Positions 11,592 through 22,300 of a stretch of DNA of 30,807 nucleotides are shown one piece after another. This DNA comes from Rhynchonema sp. JSB1_4. Lineage: Eukaryota > Nematoda > Chromadorea > Monhysterida > Xyalidae. The notes beneath the pieces were generated by a model. It was not told the origin of the DNA. It worked only from the letters and a program-made list of their open reading frames with translations, and did not search any database. The position numbers and the translations under genes were made by a program. Location: contig JASAMV010008788.1 in the NCBI GenBank assembly GCA_030248065.1, positions 1-30,807 of the forward strand, in the 5' to 3' direction. Numbering within the stretch: position 1 is the stretch's first letter; the number at the start of each line of letters is the position of its first letter.

Positions 11592-12796
11592 TACAAGCCG
11601 AGCATATTTAACAAAAATATGCTGTCTTTTGTTCATTAATGTTGGTTTTGTCAATTCGCACAGTGCATGTGCATATACGGTGGCCACCGGTACAAACACT
11701 ACGACGTCCATGCTACGCCTGTCGGAGGATATAATCAACAGTCGCGCGCTGATTTACCATGAAAACGATTAGTGTGTGTGTTTGGTTTATTTTATTTCCT
11801 TTCGCATTATTTTGCGTTGACAAGGCGCATTGACCAACTGGTCAACTTGATTATGGCGTTCGTAACGGTTTTTCACGCACTTTGCGGGCATCGGGTCTGA
11901 TTTGATCCGCCGATACCGGTGCGCAACATAGAGCACCGTGAAAGACGAATGTAGGTGGGCTGAGCCTATTTGGGGGACACTAAGTCATTACTTCGGTATA
12001 CTCATTTTTGCTGTCATATTCATACATGTTCTATATTCAGTGTCATTTCCTTCGGTTAGCTTATTCATTTCATTTGCTGAGCGTCGTGGAGTCGGTCGCG
12101 ATACTGGACGACTTTTCACATCTCTAACAAAGTTCATGCGTTTGTGTAATTTCACTCCTTATTGGAGTGGGGAGAGTACGAAGATGGGTACCGCTGAAGC
12201 TTTTGATTCACCTGTGCAACTGCAACCCCAAAACACTGTACCACGTGCGCACTGTTACCAACGCGCAGTAATGTTGGTCTGTTTCGCCATGCTTTCGCAG
12301 ACTGATCGAAGCCCCAGGGCTGGGCTGCAGCATCACTGCGTGCAAACTCATAGACAGAGTGTTTCGTCAAATTTCACGAGATCTGCGACCTAGAAAACTT
12401 TTTTGTAAATTTTAAAAAGAAAACTGCTCAAAACAAATTTTTTCCATCCCTGCCTTTCGGACACCGCTCTGTGACGTCGCGCCAGCCCCGACTGGGTGTT
12501 TTTTTGAATATCATGAGACTTTTACCGAAATTGAAATGTGTAAAGAACATAATCAATCAATTAATTATCATGATTATAATTTACTATCAATATGTGTCTG
12601 AAAATGCAGTTCAAACGCACAATTCTGTAATTGTACACTGTGTTTATGGCGTGCAAATTGTGCAAATTTCTCTGCGCGCTGCACGAAGCATCGATTTGTG
12701 CCTTGACGTTTTGTCAAAAATATAGAAAAAATATGGCGATCGGTTTCGCGCATGCGTGTTGACTGTGTTGGATGTGCACTGAACACCGCAGTTTTC

Positions 12797-12925
12797 CATA
12801 TAAAGCCCCAGGGGACTCTAAGCGGAAGCGAAATTGGTGAAAAATGTGCCCACGACAAGAAAGAAAAAATCCAAGCCCCGTGGGCTTTAGGTGGAGACGA
12901 CGTTTCCATCTACAGCTCACGGGGC
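12797..12925. repeat. Fragment of a dispersed GGGGCTTTATATGG-type repeat
   Basis: ccatataaagcccc at about 12799 is the complement of ggggctttatatgg at about 15065. Variants recur at about 14767 (ggggctatattt), 12893 (gtgggcttta) and 12919 (ggggcttta). The fragments look like diverged members of one interspersed family; boundaries are not clear. Confidence 0.4.
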
Positions 12926-12970
12926 TTTACCATTACGATATTTTGGTCGCTGACATACGGAACAAGGTGT

Positions 12971-13029
12971 ACAACTTTGGTAATTTTACTGTTTGGGAAC
13001 AATTTGAACAACTTTGGTAATTTTACTGC
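12971..13029 (+). repeat. Two-copy tandem duplication, 37-bp period
   Basis: The 20-mer caactttggtaattttactg occurs at 12972 and again at 13009, with a similar intervening segment. Confidence 0.85.
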
Positions 13030-13400
13030 TTGCAAAAAAGTCGATGTTTTGACTGCTTCAGAAAAAAATAAACCAAGTTAGAAAATTTTCCACTTGGCGT
13101 GCGCTAAGAGGCGGGTGCGGTGGGGGGGAGCTCTGATGCGGCAGATAACCTGCACCGATTGTTTTTCGTCCGATTATAAGCAGCAAAGTTGTCGTGTGCG
13201 TGTAAAGCCAACCCGCGCATGTTTTTCTGGTGAATTCGCGCTGACGATGACCTGATGCACCCTCTGTCTGTGAAGACGGCAGGGTGCAGACTGAGAATGA
13301 CGTCACAGAAAACACACATCATGATCAATACTGATATATCATGTTGCATGTTTTTATATATACAGATGCGATCAGTTTCAACAACCTTCTCACTTGATTA

Positions 13401-13519
13401 GGCCGCTCTCTGACACCAGCGGAGAGCGAAATTCCGCAGCGAAATTTCGCTGGTGTCAGCTGTCAGAGAGCACGAGCGAAATTTCGCTCTCCGCTCTCCG
13501 CTGGTGTCAGAGAGCGGCC
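13401..13519. mobile_element. PIF/Harbinger-like MITE, nested palindrome
   Basis: Exact 28-bp terminal inverted repeats (13401-13428 and 13492-13519) begin GGCCGCTCTCTGACACCAGC. The element is bounded by TTA on both sides (13398-13400, 13520-13522), the 3-bp TWA duplication typical of PIF/Harbinger. The 119-bp element also holds an internal third copy of the ctggtgtcag...tcagagagc unit with a 3-bp insertion, so several mutually exclusive hairpins can form. Confidence 0.85.
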
Positions 13520-13522
13520 TTA

Positions 13523-15333
13523 TGGTGTGTCAAGAAACAGAGTCAGACAGGCGGGAACACCAACCCGGTCAAAATTTAGTGAGCCTGGTAAAAAATATGA
13601 TGATCAGCCATTGCGTGTTTCCTGTCGTTCTGTCGTTTTATGACGGGCGCATTCTTTCAAAAATTTACAAGATGGCGGATATTTTTTTGAAATAGTACTT
13701 TTAATGTTCAATATTTGCAAAACTTGTAGTTGGTGTGAAACATCAAGTTGTCCTTCAGCTGTATAGATTGTTCACAGCCGGTCATGATGGAACCGGCTTA
13801 GCTGATGATTCAGGGAAAATACAAAAAATATTCCATCCCGTTGCTAAAGAACGGTCCGCGACCGAATATTTTTCATTTTTCTGCTTGATATTGATTGATA
13901 CGATGTGATGACTCGAAAGTCTGCCATTTCATAACGAAAAAAGATGCCAATTATGCCTTCTTCTTTGAAAAAACATCGCCCATCGATTGCGAAGAGATGC
14001 CAAGCCATTTTCAAGGCCACAAATGTTTTGGCAAACGAAAGACGTCAAGGAAATCAATATTTCCTTCCAATGCAGAAGTTTATATCGTGTTTTAGCGTTA
14101 TTTTAGAAACCTTACCGTTCGAATAATGAAATATTAACGGTCCAGACACGTTGCTAATTATAATGACGTTTCAGTGTTTTGATTTTTTCCATCGTGTTTA
14201 CTACATACGTAGTATACCGTTGCTCGAGCAGTGCACAAAATCTCCCCCAAAGATTCGCGACGCGCGCACAAAAATTAACGCTTTTTTTCTCGCACGCATG
14301 CGTGTGCGCGTCTGTTGGTCGCACAATGAGCATATGAGAATCCATCCAAAAAAACCACCTTGATCAGCCAGTCAACCACGTTTTTAATCTCTGAAACATT
14401 TCGCTTACTGGCTTACTTTATGTGTGATTACACGTTGCCGCGCAATGTCAAATTGAATTTTCTGGCTTGTCAATTCAGGGAAAGTTTTGGATGGATTCTC
14501 ATACAGTCATTGTGCGACCAATACCTGCCGATGGTATGGTGGGTATACATGCCTGCTCACCTTACCTGCCTTGCGCACGTTGACGCGTGAACATAACACA
14601 ATTTTTCAAAATTGTCGCCCAAAACCAGGTTGACAAAACTGCGCGCATACCAAACAGTGTCGGTCCAGACAATATTGTACACGCATCGTACCGGAGTTTG
14701 TTATATACAGCCCCCGCCCGAATAGAGCTCTCCTCCGAGGGCACCAGTCGGAAACGTTTCCGATCCAAGCCCCCCGGGGCTATATTTGGGGTTAAAAAGT
14801 TTCCCACCCATCAACCAAAGAAAGCTTAGGTTATTCATAAACAAGAGCACAAACGGTCTTTTTCGCAACTTTTCTCAGCATAAACAACTCTGAGATTGAA
14901 CAACGCGCTTTTAAATGCAAAGCGATTGTGATAACGTTCAATAACGTAAGAGATCATTCCCAAAGATGTCAAAACACCCCCCAAAAACCCCCCTGTTTAG
15001 AAACGTTTCCGTGTCTCAACCTTGTTTGAAAAAGACACGTTTCCATCTTTTTCCGAATGCAGCCCGGGGGCTTTATATGGAAGGCTCCGTAGTGCTCTCT
15101 TGGGTTTCGAACCTTATTAGTTCTGCTCGCGCAGGCGCAATGCACAAAATCCATATACAGTATGTATTATACATATGTTTGCGCGTCATAGTCTGTAAAC
15201 TACGGCTTATACGAACGTTGTCAACCCAACTGCCTGTGTAAACGCGGCAGGATGTCTGTTGTCGTCAACGCGCCGGCTCGCACTATCAAGTGGTGTTATG
15301 GCAACCCTCCGTTTCATCGCGCTCATTTAGGCT
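13523..15333. other. Intergenic, no gene seen
   Basis: No frame shows domain-like sequence or compatible splice sites. It contains the segment at 14365-14530 that resembles one at 27262-27420, a short palindrome cggaaacgtttccg (14749-14762), and fragments of the ggggctttatatgg repeat. Confidence 0.45.
14365..14530 (+). repeat. Diverged dispersed repeat, copy A
   Basis: Shares ctgaaacatt near its left part and, about 115 bp further on, the 20-mer agtcattgtgcgaccaatac with the segment at about 27262-27420, in the same order and at similar spacing. The sequence between is only weakly similar, as expected for two old copies of one element. Confidence 0.65.
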
Positions 15334-15410
15334 GAACTCTGACAAACGCGAAAAGCGAAAAGTTTTGCTACGCGCTTTTCGCTTTTTGCTTTTCGCGTTT
15401 GTCAGAGTTC
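15334..15410. repeat. Short palindromic element with CTCTGACA arms
   Basis: Exact 23-bp arms (15334-15356, 15388-15410) begin gaactctgacaaacgcg; inner GAAAAGCG/CGCTTTTC repeats extend the stem. The arm resembles the Harbinger-like element at 13401 (ctctgaca...gcg.a.agcgaaa), which suggests relationship. No flanking duplication is clear. Confidence 0.75.
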
Positions 15411-16821
15411 TAGAGCTCCTTCATTATTCACGCTGATCACGCTCTCTAAAGCGCGCACCACGCGTGTGTTGCACGGCACTGGGAGCAGTTGCGTCGACGA
15501 CAATAATATAGGCCTAAAATACAACTGTATTACCCCAAATATGTGCAGTGTAAACGATCCATTATGAACGCCCTCTATGGTGGATCTCTTTCAACAAGTG
15601 AACATATTGTTGACCGACGTTAATTCCCGGCTTAAGTATGTATACCTATCCCAATAGCATCTCTATGCCAAGTGATTTTTTATAGTGACCGAAATGCAGA
15701 ACCTTTCTTACTATGAAGAGCTTGGACTGTATCTTACAGTACAGCCTCGATGGAACAGTCAGTGAGAAGCGCATGGGTCAAAACTATGGTACACTTGGTT
15801 TCTCCGAGTGCGCCCTCTCGCGTGTTTCGTTTCGTAAGAAAGTTTACTAAACATCAAGTTCACTATACCGTAAGCCTAGCAACAACTGCAGTATGCACAC
15901 GCAGAGGATAGTTTCCAGACCCCGTTTGGGGGCACCCAGTGCTCGCGTCCAGCGGTGGTTTAGGCTTTACTTGGCATAGGCCTAGTCCTGTCGTTGATAA
16001 AGCCTAAGCCTGACCGCAAGCTTTAGCATGAGCCCAAGCCTAAATGTTGACCTAACCCAGCCCTAAACCACCGCCAGGCGCGAGCCCTACTGGTACCCGT
16101 TTGGGTCGAAGATCGTGGGCAAAATGATAGTGTGCTGCGCGTCAAACTATTACAAAACAACCGCGTGGTCCAACCTCCAACACGGTGCACGCAACAAACG
16201 CGAGCGCACACTTATTTTTGTTGCACGCACGTTCGGAAGAAACATACCTGCAGGGCAACCAAACTTTTACTATGCCATCTACAATGTACGATGCATTATT
16301 TTGAAATTTCACAAAACTCCACGATGATTTGTACTGTATGCACGCACGCATGTACAGGTGCGGTGCAAGGTGCAAATGCACATGCATGGTGGGGCACTAC
16401 TCCCACTCGTGTGTCCCACTGTTTTTCTGTGATAGATTTTAGGTTTGAAACAAAACACTAATGTTTCGACTGAGATCACTTTGTAATTATAGACAATGAT
16501 TTTTATATTGGCTGTCGTACTCAAAAATTTCCACAGCGCCTTTGTCTCCAAACTAGCGAGCCTGACCTAACCCATGCATATTGCAACCTAACACGGCACA
16601 ACCCTTTCGTTCCACAAACGACCACGTTTTTTTTCAACGCGGCGTTCACTGCAGCTGGTGCTGCACAGGTATACATACCTGTTCACGTTCGGGATATCGT
16701 GTTTTTGCTGCGCGCACTATTTCAGGCTTGGTTGACGTACATCATCAACGTCCGTCATCAACGCAGCCTAATGTGTGTGTGTGTGTGCAGTTTTCATCGC
16801 ACTCATTTTAGGGCTTGCGTT
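15411..16821. other. Intergenic, no gene seen
   Basis: Contains the MULE-like element at 15931-16096 and a short (TG)n microsatellite near 16772-16787. Several ORFs of 60-110 codons overlap each other on both strands without domain or splice support. Confidence 0.45.
15931..16096. mobile_element. MULE-like MITE with 9-bp target-site duplication
   Basis: Flanked by ccgtttggg on both sides (15922-15930 and 16097-16105). Ends are inverted: the left has CCAGT...GCTCGCG...GCGGTGGTTTAGG and the right has the complement with small differences. A 9-bp duplication with these arms fits Mutator-like elements. The interior contains several ttaggc/gcctaa words. Confidence 0.75.
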
Positions 16822-17345
16822 GGCTGGCATTTTCGAAACGGTGTAAAGGTCGGATGGGTGTTAAGGTCGGTGGAAAGCTCGGTGTGAGAGAGTTCGGTGT
16901 AATGCGGGCGTAAGCTTGAAACATTGCATTCTGCTGACCAAGCAGCAGACGCGCGTTTCTAAAACGAAAGGTCAACTTTGATTGTCTGCTGTGCAAAGTG
17001 TAAATTGTTTGTTTGCAACCTGGTTCATTTAAGCTGGTTACACAAACGTTTTAAAGGAATATTTGTAAGTTACCTGATCGTTTCGCCGCAAGGCTATTGA
17101 GAAATTGAATGTTCTTTGACGGCGGTGCCAACAACGAGTTGACGTTGCTAAACTGATCGCAGCCCGAAATCAAAACGGCTCCATAAAAGGTCACGAAATC
17201 GTTTAAAAAATGCTTGTGCAACCAGCCAAAAAAAACGAATATTGCAAACAAACGATTTACACTTGCACATGCACACTGTTTCAAGCTGACGCCGAGCTTG
17301 CCACCGACCTCAACTGACCTTTACACCGTTTCGAAAATATCATCC
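16822..17345. mobile_element. MITE of the ATTTTCGAAACGGTGTAAAG family, copy 1
   Basis: Both ends carry ATTTTCGAAACGGTGTAAAG in inverted orientation, followed inward by repeated aaggtcggtg-type units and aagctcgg. Further in, cttgaaaca occurs on both arms. The length is about 524 bp and no transposase is present. The family has further copies at 21048-21401 and 21497-21706. Confidence 0.85.
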
Positions 17346-18226
17346 TTTGATTCGAGTGCGTCGGGGACCAGTAGCGTTGACGATTTGCGTTAACGACTGA
17401 ACAATTGGCCCGTGATGTGCACATTGGCGCAAAATCCTCCCGTGTTGTTGTCAACTGTGGTATTTTTGATGCAGCGCAGTCTTTTCCTCGTTGAAACTAA
17501 CTGTGCGTGCGCACGTGCGTGCATAGGTAGCATTGGGTGGTCATAGTTTCAAAAATGAAAACGTCAAAAAATGTTTTCACCTAATGTCATTTTTAATTAA
17601 AATTGACGAAATTACCTCACTGCATGTCTTGGTCTGAGATGAACATTCCTCAAACTGCACGTTCACACTCACCCAGGGCCAAAATCTTGAAGATTTTTCG
17701 GTACTGCTGGTCAGTTACAGTATGTATACCTGCGTATGCTGTGCCAAAATTACCCGTTACTATTTCCCAACCTCTCCTTGACTGGCCATCTTTTCCCCCA
17801 CCCAAGTTACCTAGTGGTTACAGGCAGTCTTAATTGCCTAATTTGAAAAATTACCAAACCGGTGCCTTGATTTTCCGTAACAAAGGCAACGTTTGAAAAT
17901 TCGATGTCAAGAACACACACTGCAGTCTTTCTGTTGTCTGGGTCACAATGCTAAACCTACTGTAACTGGGTCACCGATTGCCAGACAGTTTGCGCTTCAT
18001 AGTTTTCCAGCCAAAAGCTGGTCACACAATTTCTGTCTGAAAATATATTTGTAAAATTAGCAATACACGCTGCACATACTTTTTTCAACGTTTTTGTTTG
18101 ATCACATACACGTATGCCAGCTTTTACTCTTTTACACAGTACATACAGTATCTACTCTATGGTACAGCCAGGTATAGTATGCATTGATTCGTAAAAGGTT
18201 GCAGTATGTAATTTATGTACTGTATG
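17346..18226. other. Intergenic, no gene seen
   Basis: Only short overlapping open frames. Contains an alternating purine-pyrimidine patch (gtgcgtgcgcacgtgcgtgc) near 17503-17522. Nothing else could be assigned. Confidence 0.45.
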
Positions 18227-18230
18227 TTAA

Positions 18231-18792
18231 AGGGGTGGTGCCACTTTTATTGATGAGAACTCGGATCTACCTGAGAATTTAATACAAGATGCTTGGCGAC
18301 AGGGTTTTATTGCAAAGTGGAAATGAAAAATTCTGAATGTTGATCTGCACGAAAAGTTGCTCTTATGATTTTTCACAAAAATGCGACTAATTAAAATTAT
18401 TTACATGGATAGAATTTCAGAGAATTTTTTCCCGGTTTTTTTCTATGTCCGAAAAAAAATTATTTTTGAAAGAACTTTATTTCGGCGCATTTTTGTGAAA
18501 AATCATTAGAGCGACTTTTTATGCAGTTTTTGATTACCTTTCAAACGATGTGCTCATTTTTGTTTTCCATTTGATTTGTTGCGATCTATGGCTGAAAAAA
18601 TGAAAATCGCAACCGGGGAGCAAATCGGATTTTCGAAAGGCTCCCATTCATGATAGATCAACATTCAGAATTTTTTATTGCCACTTTGCAATAAAACCCT
18701 GTCGTCAAGCATCTTGTATTAAATTTTCAGGCAGATAAAATAAAAGTTTCTCTTCTCTTAAGGTTCTCTTCAATAAAAGTGGCACCACCCCT
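18231..18792. mobile_element. Kolobok/piggyBac-type foldback MITE with TTAA duplication
   Basis: TTAA flanks both ends (18227-18230, 18793-18796). Ends are AGGGGTGGTGCCACTTTTAT and its complement. The inversion continues inward: the left arm segments around 18283-18345 and 18355-18395 reappear complemented near 18655-18720 and 18490-18525. The whole 562-bp element is therefore one long imperfect hairpin. TTAA target sites are characteristic of Kolobok and piggyBac superfamilies; the AGGGG terminus favours Kolobok. Confidence 0.85.
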
Positions 18793-19382
18793 TTAACGTG
18801 GTGCAGGCATTCCCGCATGCACAAATTGTTATGCATGTAATTTACCAAGCGCCGACGAATGTGTTGTTCTGCTGCAGCTTCTCGGATTTTTCGTCCCCAG
18901 TTCAACAAATAAATTTGCCCGCATGTAAACAATTTTTTGACAACCTAACGTAATTTTTGTGTGTTTTTCGGCACACAAACGTGTTTTCAACTGAACTGAA
19001 ATCAACGTTGGTATAATTCGATAAACGGGAGCCAAACTTGCCATACGTACGTGTATTACTGTAGCATTTTTAATTTGATAACCGCAGCAGAGGACTGCAG
19101 ACTATTCTAATTTTGATGTGATTTTTAGTCACTTTGGCCGCCATATTTGAACTGAGTTGTTATGGGCATATATTCTACAACTCGACATGCTGAATTGTTT
19201 TCAGCGTTTTTTCGTGTTTATTCAGTCATATCAACGTAGACGTCATAAAATGTTATTTTATATAAGTTCAACATTACCGGCATCAAGTTGATAACTTCCC
19301 ACATTGTTCTTGGTCGGTATTGTTGATCAAAACAATTTTTCAGGTTGCTGTGTTCGAGAAATCAAAGAATATTTCATAAATA

Positions 19383-22300
19383 ATGTCGAGACAGACCGGT
19401 GCGCCCGATGTAACTGCCTTTTCAAGCAAGCCAGCGGACGTCAGTGAAATGGCTCAGCTTGAGGCAGCTTACTTGCCGTACAAATGCGATATTTGTGACA
19501 AAAGATTCGCGTATCTGTCCAGGTTGGAAATGGATGTCTTATTTTTTGTAAGGAAACTCAGGAGCACAGCTTCTCATTTGTTATACTTTTAAATTTACAC
19601 CCTGTGAAACAGCAAACGATGAATCAGACTTATGCCACTTCACTTTGTTAGCATTATCTGCCGATCTTTCGCTAAACGTAACTAGCTTTTCATAGAACTG
19701 GTGTTTTTGGAATACCCGGGGGCTCTGCATAATGGCAAATGTGTCGTTTCACCATGAAAGTAAAATTAATTTTCCAGTTACTGTGTGACCATCGGGGCTC
19801 AACGTAATAAACTCCAATGACATACATATACTGTGTTTCTATGAAGTCATGCACCAAGCCAGTCGTCAAGTGCATATTGCGTCACGCTTTTGCAGACGTA
19901 CAGCCCACATGCGCTGTCACACGAAAGAACGTCCGTACAGATGCCAGTACTGTGGTGTCGGATTCACGTTCACAAGTGCACGCAGATGTCATGAACGCTT
20001 GCACACAGGTACATAAGCACTCTACATGCGAGCTGTTGAAACATTACAAAACAGGCTTTCATCCTACGATGGGTTGAGACTCGCTTTACAATGATACCGC
20101 CTCAGCAAAATCAGTTTGGTCGATGTCTTCGACATATTTCACATCGTATCCATGTACATACTGTATGCAACTGATGTTTCACACAATGATGAAAATTTTC
20201 GTCTCACACCACGACGGATGTAAAAAGGACGAAAGCTGCACCAAAAATGCACCAAAAATCTCATCTCTTCTGCAGGCGAGAAACCTCACGCGTGCAACGT
20301 ATGTGGCAAACGTTTCACGCAGATTGGCACGCTGAAGGGTCATTTGGAGACACATCGCAAAAGCGTGCCACCCGCCGCCACTCATCAATTACCGGCTGCT
20401 ATGAGGTTTACCGCCCAAACACATCGATATGGGCTGAGTTCGATATCGCACGCGCTACATGGACCTGGGGGACTGATCAAAACTGGTGGTTTGTGTGATT
20501 GATTAGCTGTAGAGGGTTCAAACAGAATCCCGAAGAGTTTTTGCATCTCGATCCCGAATTCAGATTCCAAAAATTTTAAAAATAAATCCCCCCACAGGTC
20601 TCGGTGGTCCACCCAAGTTGGCGCCGATCCCAAGTGTGTTGTCGGCGCGTCTGCATTCAACAGCCGGCAGCGAAGGCATTCTGCTATCGAAACTGCAACA
20701 CGATCTGCGCCGGGCATCCGAGCCATCGATGAGTCGGACGAGCTGCAGCAGCAGCAGTACATCATCAGTTCAAATGACGGCGAACTACAACAAAAATACG
20801 AATTATTTGACGAATCAGACAACGGCCGTGATTAGCGAGGGCCTGAAACTGCCGACCAAATTGGTGACGAGCACCCCACCACCCGCCGGCCGCGCTGATG
20901 AGCCGGACACACCTCTGGCCAATGAGCACAACCGGTTTCCCCGTCCGAGCGTGATTTGCAAATTGGTCAGGCATCGATTAGGCTCCGGTTAGTTCGGGAC
21001 TTTGTTGGGACGCATGAAAGTTGGCTTTAGACGACGCAATGGACATTCGGTGGAATTTTCGAAACGGTGTAAAGGTCAGTTGGGCGTAAAGGTCGGTGTA
21101 AAGTTCGGTCGAAAGCTCGGTCGGCGTAGCACGGTGTAAACGTGAAACATTGCCTCTTATTAGCGTGGAATGTTTCAAGTTTACACCGAGGTCTATCACA
21201 CTGGGTAAATGGGAAGCAGCAATTGCTGCGGGTAACAGGCACCTACCCATTAGAGTCACCGACAACGGGTTGTTGGTACATAGGTCCCTCGCGGAGCCTA
21301 AATTCTGCGGAACGCCTTTACCTTTACACTGAGCTGTCGACCGAGCTTTCCACCGACCTTTACACCCAACTGACCTTTACACCGTTTCGAAAATATCACC
21401 CATAGTGTTGCGGACTTTTTTGCGGTCTGCTTCACAAGAAAGTCTCCCGATGTGCATGATGTCAAAGGTGTCAAGCCCACATTTTTAATGGCACTGCTTG
21501 ATTTTCGGATTGCGATGTCTATTCATCCACACAAATCTGGGCTGATTTCACGGGAAGAGCCCAACCATGAGGTGGCATTTTCGAAACGGTGTACACCGTT
21601 GTATAAATGTGCACCATTTCGAAAATACCACCTCATGGTTGGGCTTTTCCCGTGAAATCAGCCCAGATTTGTGTGGATGAACAGACATCGCAGTCCGAAT
21701 AAATCAAGACGCCCGTAAACCGCCTCAAAACACGAGAAATAATGCCTGATTTTCAGGTGAAATGAGCGCCCCACTGCTGCAGAACGTTGAACCGATGGGC
21801 TTCACGGCAGAGACGCAGTTGACCTGTGATGTTGACGTCGACAGCCAAGGTGCGGGCAAAAAAGCATCGTTTCATGTTTTATAATGGGCCGTATCAACTT
21901 TGAAGGCAGGTCCATTGGCATGGATTTGGCTCAGGCATGGGCAAATTTGGTCGAGCTGTCATTTTGTGATATTAGAGCTGGCGTACTAATTTCGACCAAG
22001 CATAAAAGGTGTTCATTTGGTGCAGGCTAACAACGTTTCTGGTCGAAGTTAGCGCACGAACTCTATCATAAAGTACATGCAGTTCAACTAAAATTTGCCT
22101 GTGCCCAAGCCATATCCATATGCCAATGGACCTGTTTTCAAATTTTGATATGGCCTAGTGACTCATAAAACTATAAATGTCAGAATTGTTAAAAAAACGA
22201 ATCCAGATTTGCGCTCAACCAATATCCCGCCAGTGCACGAGCCAGTAACGCCAGAAGCGGACGCCGAAGATGAAGACAACGTGTTTAGTGTTGCACCGGA

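Larger units (their letters stand above)
11592..13400. other. Intergenic, no gene seen
   Basis: A 151-codon open frame at 11938-12393 starts at GTG, has no splice partner or recognisable domain, and is about as long as chance allows in a window this size. A two-copy tandem repeat with 37-bp period (12971-13029) and CCCC-rich repeat fragments near 12797-12925 are present. Confidence 0.5.

Noticed and set aside
11938..12393. 151-codon plus-strand open frame
   Set aside because: Starts at GTG, no domain, no splice partner; one frame this long is expected by chance in a window of this size.
16772..16787. (TG)n run as a regulatory or special feature
   Set aside because: A short microsatellite of common type.
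20385..20822. 145-codon minus-strand open frame
   Set aside because: Antisense shadow of zinc-finger exons 3 and 4, whose Ser/Thr-rich plus-strand frame joins in phase with the fingers.
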